A DNA stretch of 64,000 nt, taken from positions 1 through 64,000 of the forward strand of contig JBEKPS010000005.1 of the NCBI GenBank assembly GCA_049520515.1. Direction: 5' to 3'. The position numbers were made by a program, and so were the translations under genes. Of the stretch, positions 42,108-50,286 are shown one piece after another (position 1 is the stretch's first letter; each line of letters begins with the position of its first letter). This DNA comes from JAFAMS01 sp049520515. Its GTDB lineage: Bacteria > Vulcanimicrobiota > Vulcanimicrobiia > Vulcanimicrobiales > Vulcanimicrobiaceae. The notes beneath the pieces were generated by a model. It ran no database searches. It was not told where the DNA came from and worked only from the letters and a program-made list of their open reading frames with translations.

Positions 42108-42865
42108 CGTACCGGTCGCACTTGTAAGCCGTGCTCGGCCAATTCACGCTTGAGCACGCCGATATCCAAGATCGCATAGTGGAAGAGCGAGGCAGCCAAT
42201 GCTGCGTCGGCATGAGCGCGTTCGAAAACATCGATGAAGTCTTGCACGTTTCCGGCGCCGCCCGAGGCAATCACCGGCACGTCGACTGCTTCGTGCACGC
42301 CGCTCGTCAGTGCCAGGTCGTACCCGGTACGCGTACCGTCAGAATCCATGCTGGTGAGCAGAATCTCGCCCGCACCGCGCTGAGCGGCCTCGCGCGCCCA
42401 CTCGATCGCATCCCTGCCCACGGCCGTCCGTCCTCCGTCGACGACGACTTCCCACGAATCGTCTTTTCGACGCGCATCGATCGCGACGACGACGCATTGA
42501 CTTCCGAATTCAGCCGCGGCCGCGTCGATCAAATCAGGATTTCGCACGGCGGCGCTGTTCATCGAGATCTTATCGCAACCGCTGCGCAACAAATCCCGTG
42601 CATCGTCGATGCTGTTGATGCCCCCGCCGACGGCAAACGGGATCGTAAGCTCTGCGGCGACGGCCGCTACGACGGAACGCGTCGCGCGACGGCCTTCGAC
42701 GGTCGCCGTGATATCGAGAAACACGAGCTCGTCAGCACCCGCATCTTCGTACGCACGTGCAAGGGCGACCGGATCGCCGGCGTCGACCAAATCAACGAAA
42801 CGCACGCCCTTAACGACACGTCCGTCTTTGATATCGAGACACGGAATAATTCGCCGCGCGATCAC
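42104..42865 (-). CDS. hisF: Imidazole glycerol phosphate synthase cyclase subunit HisF
   Basis: Cyclase half of the histidine-pathway synthase, working with the glutaminase HisH (not in this window). The 253-residue TIM barrel begins MIARRIIPCLDIKDGRVVKGVRFVDLVDAGDPVALA, with LVFLDITATVEGR, IPFAVGGGINSIDDARDLLRSGCDKISMNSAAV and LLTSMDSDGTRTGYDLAL; both catalytic aspartates (Asp11, Asp in MDSDGT) are present. It overlaps the phosphatase stop by 4 nt. Confidence 0.97.
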   Translation of the reverse strand: MIARRIIPCLDIKDGRVVKGVRFVDLVDAGDPVALARAYEDAGADELVFLDITATVEGRRATRSVVAAVAAELTIPFAVGGGINSIDDARDLLRSGCDKISMNSAAVRNPDLIDAAAAEFGSQCVVVAIDARRKDDSWEVVVDGGRTAVGRDAIEWAREAAQRGAGEILLTSMDSDGTRTGYDLALTSGVHEAVDVPVIASGGAGNVQDFIDVFERAHADAALAASLFHYAILDIGVLKRELAEHGLQVRPVR

Positions 42866-44280
42866 GGTGTTTGCGTTTGCTCGCCGGTATCGAGGCTCCC
42901 CTCAAACCGCATTGCAAGCAGCGCCAAATCGTCGCCGACTTCGCCGGCACTGCGCTCGCGAACCGTCTCGATCAGCACGTCGCACAAGGCCTGCGGCTCG
43001 TTCGGGGCTTGCGCGATTAGTTGCGCGGCGCCATCGGACCCTAGCATATCGCCCGATTCGTCGCGTGACTCGGTGAGCCCATCGGTCGCGAGCAAGATGA
43101 TATCGCCTGCAGCGAGTGTGATCGCCGATTCGACGTAGACCGAGTCGCTCTCCAAGCCGACGATCGGGCCGCCGACGTCGAGGATGCGTGCGGCGCCGCC
43201 ATGCCGGCAAAAGGCGCTCTCGCCTCCCGCGCTGACGTAATCGAAGCGCCCGCTGCGCGCGTCGAGCACTCCCAAAAACGCGACCGCGAACATCGACGGA
43301 TCACTCACGGTGCTCGCGAAGAGGCGATTGAATTCGGTCATTACGCGGTCCGGTCGGCCGTACGTTTGCAGCAGCGCGCGAATCGAGTACTTGCAAAACG
43401 CCGTGTTCACGACCGCGTCGACACCTTTGCCGCTCATGTCGGCAATCATGATCGCTCCGCGATCGTCGCCGAGCTGCCAGGCAGCGAATAAGTCTCCGCC
43501 CACGTCGGCTTCGCTGGTCGCGGATACGTATGCGGTCCCGAGTGTTGTTCCCGGAATCGGCTGCCATCCGACGCCAAGCGCGGCTTGCAAATGCCCGGCG
43601 ATCGAATGCTGGCGCTCGAGCGCAGCCGAGGTCGAATGCTGCGCCAATGCAAGATACAAGACGGCAAGCGATACGATGAGAACGAATCCGACGGCGAACT
43701 CAACCGTCCGGCCGATGTTCGATTCGAGCGACGCTGCGACTTGGTCGTTCTTAGCAGCGATCTCGTCGCGAAGTGCCGCGGCTTCGCGCCGAATACGATC
43801 GTCGAGGATCTTGCCGTACGATTCTGTGCGCGCAACGTTGCTCGGCTCGGGATTGCGAATGAGCTCTTCTGCGACGGAGCTGTGCCAATCTCGGTGCCAT
43901 CCGAGGATGCGCGCCAGCCTGGCGCGGGCTTCAACTAAATCGCTTTCACCGAGCCGTTGGTTGAGCGTTCGGCCAAGATCTTCGAATGGATCCGCGCGCG
44001 ATGAAAGATACGGCTCCAGAAACGCCGGGCTCTTGGAGATCAAGTAGCCGCGCAGCGACGTCTCTTCGTCGAGCTGCATGCGAACAAGCTGGTCGGCGCT
44101 TTCTTGGACGCCAAAGAGCAGCTTCTGCTCGAGCGCAGACTCCCGCAATTGGTGTGCCGCGACGAGGCCCGCGAGCAGCGCAACCACCGACACTACAACG
44201 ATCAGACTGGCGAGCAGCACTGCACCGCCGGTCCCAATGCGTGAGAAACGGGGCACAACGCGACGGGGTTCAGACATCAT
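42862..44280 (-). CDS. CHASE3-SpoIIE/PP2C phosphatase, membrane sensor
   Basis: The 472-residue protein has a membrane helix at residues 18-42, an extracytoplasmic CHASE3-type helical sensor domain (about 45-190: QESADQLVRMQLDEETSLRGYLISKSPAFLEPY), a second helix (FAVGFVLIVSLAVLYLALA) and a C-terminal SpoIIE/RsbU phosphatase domain (SATSEADVGGDLFAAWQLGDDRGAIMIADMSGKGVDA, later LLATDGLTESRD and GEVGDDLALLAMRF). The metal-binding aspartates are present. Such proteins dephosphorylate anti-anti-sigma factors in partner-switching circuits; no partner gene is adjacent. It starts one base after the encoded CCA of tRNA-Cys, and hisF follows with a 4-nt overlap. Confidence 0.9.
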   Translation of the reverse strand: MMSEPRRVVPRFSRIGTGGAVLLASLIVVVSVVALLAGLVAAHQLRESALEQKLLFGVQESADQLVRMQLDEETSLRGYLISKSPAFLEPYLSSRADPFEDLGRTLNQRLGESDLVEARARLARILGWHRDWHSSVAEELIRNPEPSNVARTESYGKILDDRIRREAAALRDEIAAKNDQVAASLESNIGRTVEFAVGFVLIVSLAVLYLALAQHSTSAALERQHSIAGHLQAALGVGWQPIPGTTLGTAYVSATSEADVGGDLFAAWQLGDDRGAIMIADMSGKGVDAVVNTAFCKYSIRALLQTYGRPDRVMTEFNRLFASTVSDPSMFAVAFLGVLDARSGRFDYVSAGGESAFCRHGGAARILDVGGPIVGLESDSVYVESAITLAAGDIILLATDGLTESRDESGDMLGSDGAAQLIAQAPNEPQALCDVLIETVRERSAGEVGDDLALLAMRFEGSLDTGEQTQTP

Positions 44281-44281
44281 T

Positions 44282-44356
44282 TGGAGGCGACGCCCAGAGT
44301 CGAACTGGGGAATGGAGCTTTTGCAGAGCTCTGCCTTACCACTTGGCTACGTCGCC
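44282..44356 (-). tRNA. tRNA-Cys (GCA)
   Basis: Acceptor GGCGACG/CGTCGCC, D arm GCC/GGC, anticodon stem GAGCT/AGCTC with loop CTGCAAA (anticodon GCA), T arm CCCAG/CTGGG with TTCGACT loop. Discriminator U, CCA encoded at 44282-44284. Confidence 0.95.
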
Positions 44357-44372
44357 ACCTGGGCATCACGCG

Positions 44373-44446
44373 TGGAGCGGGTACTGAGAATCGAACTCAG
44401 ACGTTCAGCTTGGGAAGCTAACAGGCTACCATTACATCACACCCGC
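44373..44446 (-). tRNA. tRNA-Gly (CCC)
   Basis: Acceptor GCGGGTG/TACCCGC, anticodon stem TTAGC/GCTGA with loop TTCCCAA (anticodon CCC), T arm with TTCGATT loop. Discriminator U, CCA encoded at 44373-44375. It lies 16 nt upstream of tRNA-Cys and is probably cotranscribed with it. Confidence 0.95.
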
Positions 44447-44493
44447 CCGGCGGGCTGAGCCTCGTTCGTGAGGCCGCCCAGGCCGTCCTGTGC

Positions 44494-44523
44494 TTGACAC
44501 TTCGGTAGGTCCTGTGATTGGAT
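44494..44523 (+). promoter_or_regulatory. Weak candidate promoter of the aro operon
   Basis: A perfect TTGACA (44494-44499) is followed after 18 nt by TTGGAT (44518-44523), a poor -10. Transcription would begin near 44530, leaving almost no leader before the leader peptide ATG, so the true promoter may lie elsewhere. Confidence 0.25.
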
Positions 44524-44532
44524 GCAAAAGCA

Positions 44533-44595
44533 ATGTTGGCAACCGCGTCGTTTTATGCGTACTACTTTTACTGGGTGGAGTCTCCGCTCGGCTGA
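44533..44595 (+). CDS. Aromatic-rich leader peptide of the aro operon
   Basis: A 20-codon reading frame, ATG at 44533 and TGA at 44593, translates to MLATASFYAYYFYWVESPLG. Codons 7-14 are Phe, Tyr, Ala, Tyr, Tyr, Phe, Tyr, Trp: seven aromatic residues in eight. It lies 100 nt before a shikimate/phenylalanine operon with an intrinsic terminator between. This is the layout of trpL/pheL-type attenuators, in which ribosome stalling at codons for scarce amino acids prevents termination. The upstream ribosome-binding site is weak. I infer function from composition, position and the adjacent terminator; expression is not shown. Confidence 0.8.
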   Translation: MLATASFYAYYFYWVESPLG

Positions 44596-44674
44596 GTTGG
44601 TACGCGCATTAGAACGATCGCAGAATTGCGAAAAGCGCGAACCCCTCGCCGAAGCGGCGGGGGGCTTTTTTCTT
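44584..44674 (+). promoter_or_regulatory. Transcription attenuator (terminator and antiterminator) before the aro operon
   Basis: Terminator: stem 44642-44651 with 44655-44664 (one G-U pair), then C, six T, C and TTT (44666-44674). Antiterminator: CCGCTCGGC at 44584-44592, the last leader codons, can pair with GCCGAAGCGG at 44648-44657 over nine pairs with one bulged A. That would occupy the terminator's left arm. A middle hairpin (TCGCA/TGCGA, 44618-44631, extended by GCGC at 44604 and 44635) could pause polymerase. A ribosome stalled at the early Phe/Tyr codons leaves 44584-44592 free and favours readthrough; a ribosome at the stop codon covers it and favours termination. Confidence 0.75.
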
Positions 44675-44697
44675 TATAAATGGTTCAACGGAGGAGC

Positions 44698-46500
44698 ATG
44701 ATGATCGGGGCATTCGAAGGTATCGACGGGGCGCACTCGCAGCTGGCGCTCGAGGCGTACTTTCGCGCGCGGTCCGGCGCCGAAGACGCGACAACGCTGG
44801 GGGCACCCAGCTTTCGCGCCGCAGCAGTCGCAGTATCGGCGGGACGCGCCGATGTCGGGATCGTTCCGATCGACAATGCGATTGCGGGAACAGTGCGCGA
44901 CGGCTACGATCTGTTGCTCGAGTTCGATCTCGTGCCGGTCGCAGAAATTGTCTGGCGCATGGATCATCGTTTGCTTGGCATGCCGGGGACGACGCTCGAC
45001 GACGTGCGCGAAATTCTCGCGCATCCGCTGGTCATCGCCGAGTGCGGAAAATTTCTCGCGAGCCTTCCGCACGCGCGAACGGTCCCATGCGAAGATACCG
45101 GAATCGCGGCGCGCGAGGTCGCGCGGGCAGGCAACACCGCACTCGCGGCGATTGCTCCGCCGAGTGCCGCCGTTCGTTATGGCCTCGTTGAGCTTGCACC
45201 GCGCGTCGCCGACCATCCGGAGAACTTCACACGCTTCATCGTCTTCCGCTCGCGGGATGGTCACCATCCCGCGCTTGCGGTTGATGAAAGTGACGGCCCA
45301 CGCAAGACGTCGCTCGTTCTCGTAACGTCAAACGCCGCCGGCTCGCTCTCGCGGTGTCTGGGCGTGATTGCGTCGGCCGGCATCAGCGTCGGCAAATTGG
45401 AATCGAAGCCGACACTCGGCCGTCCGCAGGAAGCCGAATTCTACCTCGACATCGACAACGATCTGCTCGATCCGCAGCACGCGACCGCGCTTGCCGAGCT
45501 GCGAGCAGCAGCGCTCGATCTGCGCATCATCGGCAGCTATCGCGCCAATGCGCATGTTGCCGCTATCCCCGCTGGAATCGCAGCGCCGCCAATTCCGTCG
45601 CTGCGCGACATGCTGCCCAAGACGGCATTCGTCCCGCAGAAGCCGCAAAAGAGCTCAGCGTCGTCGAGCACGCCGCGCGCTGCACGCGATTCGCGTCCGA
45701 CCGGGACGCGCCTACGCATCGGGAACGTTGAGATCGGCGATGGAGGGTTCGCGATCATTGCCGGACCGTGCTCGGTTGAATCACGGCAGCAAGTTCTCGA
45801 AACCGCGCATGCCGTACACGACGCGGGTGCAGTCATGCTGCGCGGCGGGGCGTTCAAGCCGCGCACCAATCCGTACGCATTCCAGGGCCTCGGATGGGAA
45901 GGTGTCACGCACCTCTGCGAAGCCGGACGCGCAACCGGGATGCCGACGGTAAGCGAAGTGATGAGCATCGATCAAGTCGATCGCATGGCGGCGCAAGTCG
46001 ACGTGCTGCAGATCGGCGCGCGCAACATGCAAAACTTCGATTTGCTCAAAGCAATCGGCCGCACCGGAAAGCCCGTACTCCTCAAGCGCGGTCTCTCCGC
46101 AACGATCGACGAATTGATCGGCGCAGCCGAATACATTCTGGCTGAGGGGAATCCGAACGTCATCCTCTGCGAGCGCGGGATTCGTACGTTCGAAACTGCG
46201 ACGCGCAACACGCTCGATCTCTCGGCCATACCCGTGCTGCGCGAGAAGACCCATTTGCCGGTCGTTGTCGATCCTTCGCACGGCGTCGGCGTTCGCCGCT
46301 GGATCGCACCGATGTGCCGCGCGGCAAAAGCCGCGGGCGCGCACGGTTTGATTCTCGAGGTGCATCCCAATCCGCCTGAAGCGCTCAGCGATAAGGATCA
46401 AGCCCTAACCTTCGAAGATTTTCGTGGAATTGTTGCAGAGCTCGATCGCGTTCCGATCTTCGACGACGCGGGCACCAGCGAGGCGACGCTCAAGGCGTGA
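44698..46500 (+). CDS. Prephenate dehydratase-ACT-DAHP synthase fusion
   Basis: The 600-residue protein from the ATG at 44698 follows GGAGG; an upstream ATG at 44680 lacks one. Residues 1-190 are prephenate dehydratase (GAFEGIDGAHSQLA, VGIVPIDNAIAGTVRDGYDLL and the catalytic TRF motif in NFTRFIVF). Residues 205-285 are an ACT domain with GSLSRCLG and ESKP, the phenylalanine-binding elements. After a Pro/Ser linker (about 295-345), residues 345-595 are a type I-beta DAHP synthase (IAGPCSVES, GGAFKPRTNPYAFQGLGWEG, VLLKRGLSATIDEL, VVDPSHGVGVR). One chain thus makes the first shikimate intermediate and phenylpyruvate, with one ACT sensor. First gene of the aro operon. Confidence 0.93.
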   Translation: MMIGAFEGIDGAHSQLALEAYFRARSGAEDATTLGAPSFRAAAVAVSAGRADVGIVPIDNAIAGTVRDGYDLLLEFDLVPVAEIVWRMDHRLLGMPGTTLDDVREILAHPLVIAECGKFLASLPHARTVPCEDTGIAAREVARAGNTALAAIAPPSAAVRYGLVELAPRVADHPENFTRFIVFRSRDGHHPALAVDESDGPRKTSLVLVTSNAAGSLSRCLGVIASAGISVGKLESKPTLGRPQEAEFYLDIDNDLLDPQHATALAELRAAALDLRIIGSYRANAHVAAIPAGIAAPPIPSLRDMLPKTAFVPQKPQKSSASSSTPRAARDSRPTGTRLRIGNVEIGDGGFAIIAGPCSVESRQQVLETAHAVHDAGAVMLRGGAFKPRTNPYAFQGLGWEGVTHLCEAGRATGMPTVSEVMSIDQVDRMAAQVDVLQIGARNMQNFDLLKAIGRTGKPVLLKRGLSATIDELIGAAEYILAEGNPNVILCERGIRTFETATRNTLDLSAIPVLREKTHLPVVVDPSHGVGVRRWIAPMCRAAKAAGAHGLILEVHPNPPEALSDKDQALTFEDFRGIVAELDRVPIFDDAGTSEATLKA

Positions 46501-47786
46501 GCGATCTTGACGTTGCGCCCGCAGCAACCGCGCTGCGTGGTAGCCTCACCGTGCCGGGCGATAAGTCGATCGCGCATCGTGCGCTCTTGTTTGCATCGCT
46601 TGCGAGCGGACAAACGCGAATCGCCGGACTACCGAACGGCCACGACGTGCGCTCAACGCGCCGGTGTCTCGAAGCGCTCGGCGTCGCGATCAGTGACGCG
46701 AACAACGACATCGTCGTCGATGGGCGTAGCGGCGCGTTGACACAACCCTCCGCGGCGATCGATTGCGGCAACTCGGGTACGACGATGCGGCTTCTTTCCG
46801 GCATTCTCGCCGCGCGGGATCTCGAGGTGACGCTCGACGGCGACGAGTCACTCCGCAAACGTCCGATGCGCCGCGTCGCCACACCGCTGAGCGAGATGGG
46901 CGCGACGGTCGATCTGGCGGAGGGATTGCACGCACCGATACGCATTCGTGGGACGTCGCGGCTGCAAGGATTCGACTACGAACTCCCGGTCAACAGCGCG
47001 CAAGTCAAAGGCGCGCTCATCTTTGCTGCACTCGGTGCGAACGGCACGACGACGTTGCGCGGCGCACTACGCAGCCGCGATCACAGCGAACGCATGCTGC
47101 CCGCATTCGGCGGGACGATCACCGCGGGCGACGGCACGCTCGAGATCGAGGGCGGGCAACATCTGCGCGCGATGCCCGAAACGCTGAGGATTCCCGGCGA
47201 TCTCTCGAGCGCCGCGTATTGGATCGCGGCGGCGACGATCGTTCCGAACAGCCGCATCGAGATTGCAGGCGTCGGTTTGAATCCGACGCGTCTCGGCTTC
47301 ATCGACGTCTTGCGGCGCATGGGCGCGGCGATCACGCTGAGGGATCATGGGTTTTCAGCGGAACCGATCGGCACGATCGTCGCCGAATACGCGCCGCTGC
47401 GCGCGACCGTCGTGGAAGGCGATGAAGTTCCCGACCTCGTCGACGAGCTTCCGCTCCTCGCGATCGTCGCGTCGTTCGCCGAAGGGACGACGCGGGTACG
47501 CGGGGCCGAAGAGCTACGCTATAAAGAATCCGATCGTATCGAAGCGATCGTGCGCGGCGGGCGCGCGATCGGCATGCAGATCGAGCCGTATATCGACGGT
47601 TTCTCGGTAACGGGTCCGGCCTCGCTGCACGGCGGCGCGGTCGACGCGATGCGCGATCATCGTATTGCAATGGCGTTCGCGATCGCCGGTCTGGGCACGC
47701 CGGCCCCGATCGCCATATCCGGCGCCGATTCGGTCGCGATCTCATATCCGGAGTTTTTCTCGACGCTGGATTCACTGCGTGGCTGA
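46497..47786 (+). CDS. aroA: EPSP synthase AroA
   Basis: 3-phosphoshikimate 1-carboxyvinyltransferase, sixth shikimate step. The 429-residue protein (GTG start overlapping the previous TGA) has SLTVPGDKSIAHRALLFASLASG, CGNSGTTMRLLSGIL, PVNSAQVKGALIFAALGA, VVEGDEVPDLVDELPLLAIVASFAEG and ELRYKESDRIEAIV. The Lys-Ser-x-x-x-R of the first motif (KSIAHR) and the Asp in DELP are intact. Confidence 0.97.
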   Translation: MSDLDVAPAATALRGSLTVPGDKSIAHRALLFASLASGQTRIAGLPNGHDVRSTRRCLEALGVAISDANNDIVVDGRSGALTQPSAAIDCGNSGTTMRLLSGILAARDLEVTLDGDESLRKRPMRRVATPLSEMGATVDLAEGLHAPIRIRGTSRLQGFDYELPVNSAQVKGALIFAALGANGTTTLRGALRSRDHSERMLPAFGGTITAGDGTLEIEGGQHLRAMPETLRIPGDLSSAAYWIAAATIVPNSRIEIAGVGLNPTRLGFIDVLRRMGAAITLRDHGFSAEPIGTIVAEYAPLRATVVEGDEVPDLVDELPLLAIVASFAEGTTRVRGAEELRYKESDRIEAIVRGGRAIGMQIEPYIDGFSVTGPASLHGGAVDAMRDHRIAMAFAIAGLGTPAPIAISGADSVAISYPEFFSTLDSLRG

Positions 47787-48612
47787 CTATCGTGCCGCAG
47801 TGATCGGCCATCCGATCGCGCATTCACTCTCACCGGCGCTTTTCGCCGAGTTCGCGCGCGTCGCAGAGATCGATCTTGATTACCATGCCGTCGACGTTCA
47901 TCCGGAAGCGCTCGCGATGACCCTGGCGGTTTGGCGAGACGACGCGCAGTTCGTAGGCTGCAACGTGACGATGCCGCACAAGGAACACATCGTCGAACTG
48001 CTCGATGGATTGACGGATGCCGCACGCGCAACGGCTGCCGTCAACGTCGTACGCCGTGACGGCGCCGGCTTCATCGGCGACAATACGGACGTCGCCGGCA
48101 TTGCGGCGACGCTCGATTCTGTTGGGTTCGACGTCCAAGGAAAGGGTGCCGTGATCTTCGGAGCCGGCGGCGGCGCACGCGCGGTCGCAACCGTCCTCGG
48201 CCAGCGCGGTGCGGCCACGGTTACGTTCGTTGCGCGAACGCCGGCGCGCGCGAGCGCTCTTTGCGCGGAAGCATCACAGCGCACGCCATCGACCGCGTTC
48301 AGCGCGCGCGACATGAACGGATCGTTCCCCGTAGCTCAGCTCTACGTCAACGCGACGCCGCTCGGGCAAACCGGCCAGCCGGCACGCGATCTACTGCCCG
48401 CAAATGCGCCGGCGTCGTCGCTCGCCTTCGATCTCGTCTATCGTCCGGCGGCGACGCCGTTCTTGACGCACGCGCGAACAAAGGGTCTGACCACGATTGG
48501 CGGCTTCACGATGCTTTTGGAACAAGCCCTCGCGACATTCGAAGCCTGGTTCGGCTTTCGTCCATCGATTGACAACGCGTCGCGCAGTCGACTCGAGAAG
48601 CTCGCGGCATGA
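47779..48612 (+). CDS. aroE: Shikimate dehydrogenase AroE
   Basis: NADPH-dependent fourth step. The 277-residue protein from the GTG at 47779 overlaps aroA by 8 nt. Motifs: AAVIGHPIAHSLSPALFAEF, GCNVTMPHKEHIVELLD (catalytic Lys), GDNTDVAGIAATL (catalytic Asp), nucleotide loop VIFGAGGGARAVATVL, VNATPLGQTGQPA and TIGGFTMLLEQALATFEAWFG. Confidence 0.96.
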   Translation: MADYRAAVIGHPIAHSLSPALFAEFARVAEIDLDYHAVDVHPEALAMTLAVWRDDAQFVGCNVTMPHKEHIVELLDGLTDAARATAAVNVVRRDGAGFIGDNTDVAGIAATLDSVGFDVQGKGAVIFGAGGGARAVATVLGQRGAATVTFVARTPARASALCAEASQRTPSTAFSARDMNGSFPVAQLYVNATPLGQTGQPARDLLPANAPASSLAFDLVYRPAATPFLTHARTKGLTTIGGFTMLLEQALATFEAWFGFRPSIDNASRSRLEKLAA

Positions 48613-49781
48613 GCCTGCGTTATTTGACCGCGGGCGAATCGCACGGTCAAGCTCTGATGGGTATTATCGAAGGTATCCCCGCCGGGATCGAGCTGGATAC
48701 CGCATATCTGCACGCGCAAGCCAAACGCCGCAAGCTCGGCTACGGACGCGGAAATCGCCAGAACATCGAGACCGATGATATCCGCATTCTCGCAGGCGTT
48801 CGTTTCGGCAAAACGCTGGGCAGCCCGATCGGGCTCGTCATCGACAATCGCGACTGGCGATCGTGGTCGGAGATCATGTCGGTCGAACAGCCGCAGGACG
48901 AAAGCATTCGCTCGCGCCGTGTTGTGAGCGTTCCGCGGCCCGGGCATGCCGATCGCATCGGCGGTATCAAGTATGCGCACGACGACATGCGTAACGTTCT
49001 CGAGCGCGCCAGCGCGCGCGAAACGGCGGCGCGCGTCGCGCTCGGGAGCGTCGCTCGGCGCTTTCTCGAGTGCATCGGAATAGAGATTCAGAGTCGCGTC
49101 GTGCAAATCGGCGACGCTCTCGACGAATCGCCCTGGAGTGAGGTCGACACTGCAACGATCGATGCGTCGCCGGTTCGCGCCCTCGATGCTGCGGCGGCGC
49201 AGCGCATGATCGAGACGATCGAAGCCGCCAAGCGCGCCGGCGATACGCTCGGCGGCGTGATCGAAGCCGTCGCGCGCAACGTCCCGGTTGGCCTGGGCTC
49301 GTACGTGCAATGGGATCGCCGCCTCGAAGGCGAGATCGGCAAGGCGTTTCTTTCGCTCAACGCAATCAAAGGCGTCGAAGTCGGGCTCGGCTTTTCGCTG
49401 GCGGCAGCGCCCGGAACGACTGCGCATGACGCGTTCTATCCCCCGAGCGGCGATGGTTCACGCACGTCGTATCGCACCAATCGTTCGGGCGGCATCGATG
49501 GTGGCATGACGACGGGACAACCGATCGTCGTGCGCGCTGCGATGAAGCCGCTTGCAACATTGATGAAGCCGCTCGATTCCGTCGATCTCCGCACCGGCGA
49601 GGCGACGCAGGCACATATCGAGCGCAGTGACGTTTGCGCCGTGCCGGCTGCCGCGGTGATCGGAGAATCACTGCTCGCTCTCGTTCTTGCGTCCTCGGTG
49701 CTCGAGAAATTTGGCGGCGATACGATCGACGAAGTGCAGGGACGTGTCGAGGCGTGGAACGCAACCGCGCGTGCCCGATAG
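48609..49781 (+). CDS. aroC: Chorismate synthase AroC
   Basis: Last shikimate step: FMN-dependent elimination of phosphate from EPSP. The 390-residue protein overlaps aroE by 4 nt. Signatures: LRYLTAGESHGQALMGIIEGIPAG, GYGRGNRQNIETDDIRILAGVRFGKTLGSPI, VSVPRPGHADRIGGIKYAHDDMRNVLERASARETAARVALG and NRSGGIDGGMTTGQPIVVRAAMKPLATL. Length is typical of the longer bacterial class. Confidence 0.97.
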   Translation: MSLRYLTAGESHGQALMGIIEGIPAGIELDTAYLHAQAKRRKLGYGRGNRQNIETDDIRILAGVRFGKTLGSPIGLVIDNRDWRSWSEIMSVEQPQDESIRSRRVVSVPRPGHADRIGGIKYAHDDMRNVLERASARETAARVALGSVARRFLECIGIEIQSRVVQIGDALDESPWSEVDTATIDASPVRALDAAAAQRMIETIEAAKRAGDTLGGVIEAVARNVPVGLGSYVQWDRRLEGEIGKAFLSLNAIKGVEVGLGFSLAAAPGTTAHDAFYPPSGDGSRTSYRTNRSGGIDGGMTTGQPIVVRAAMKPLATLMKPLDSVDLRTGEATQAHIERSDVCAVPAAAVIGESLLALVLASSVLEKFGGDTIDEVQGRVEAWNATARAR

Positions 49782-50286
49782 CATCTTCCTCTGCGGTCTT
49801 TCCGGCAGCGGGAAATCAACGGTTGCGCCTATCGTAGCGCAGTTGCGCGGCTGTATCGCGCTCGATACCGATGCAATGGTCGTGGCCGAAGCCGGCATGA
49901 CGATCGCCGAGATTTTTTCGCGCGAGGGCGAGAGCGGATTCCGCGAACGTGAAGCTCGCGCGGTTAAATCGGCGTGCTTCCATCCGCGTGCCGTCGTCGC
50001 GCTTGGCGGCGGCGCACTCGAACGTAACGATTCGTTCGATGCCGTATGCGCGGCAGGGGTTCTGATATTTCTTGACGCCCCCGACGAGGTTCTCGCAACG
50101 CGCCTCGATCGGGGAAATGGCGAAGTGCGTCCAATGCTCGCGAAACCGGACGCGCTCGCACAGATGCGCGCACGACGGCTCGCACGCTTCGAACACGCCG
50201 TGTTGCGCATTGACACTAGCTCGCTCTCGGCCGACGATGTTTCCCTTGTCATCCTGAGCGAAGTCGAAGGACAGCGACGCACGTGA
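49771..50286 (+). CDS. aroK: Shikimate kinase AroK
   Basis: ATP-dependent fifth step. The 171-residue protein from the GTG at 49771 overlaps aroC by 11 nt. Walker A is CGLSGSGKSTVAPI; shikimate-binding residues fall in ALDTDAMVVAEAGMTIAEIFSREGESGFREREARAV and VALGGGALERN. RLDRGNGEVRPMLA is the lid region. The last dozen residues (VILSEVEGQRRT) are encoded by a repeat-like sequence rather than normal kinase sequence. Confidence 0.93.
   Translation: MPDSIFLCGLSGSGKSTVAPIVAQLRGCIALDTDAMVVAEAGMTIAEIFSREGESGFREREARAVKSACFHPRAVVALGGGALERNDSFDAVCAAGVLIFLDAPDEVLATRLDRGNGEVRPMLAKPDALAQMRARRLARFEHAVLRIDTSSLSADDVSLVILSEVEGQRRT
50248..50272. repeat. REP-like sequence at the aroK 3' end
   Basis: The bases GTCATCCTGAGCGAAGTCG (50248-50266) and the following AAGGAC match a short dispersed element I recognise from many bacterial genomes. 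Only one copy is seen in this window. It is translated as the tail of AroK. Confidence 0.5.

Noticed and set aside
42131..43138. A 335-codon plus-strand frame across hisF and the phosphatase gene
   Set aside because: It spans two confidently assigned minus-strand genes and has shadow-like composition.
44443..44454. CCGCCCGGCGGG palindrome upstream of tRNA-Gly as a terminator
   Set aside because: It overlaps the tRNA 5' end and has no U-run on either strand; it is probably incidental to high GC.
44522..44701. Alternative 59-codon frame from ATG 44522 running through the terminator to the PDT gene
   Set aside because: It is translated across the terminator hairpin and has an ordinary composition; the short frame at 44533 has seven aromatic codons in eight and a stop placed well for attenuation.
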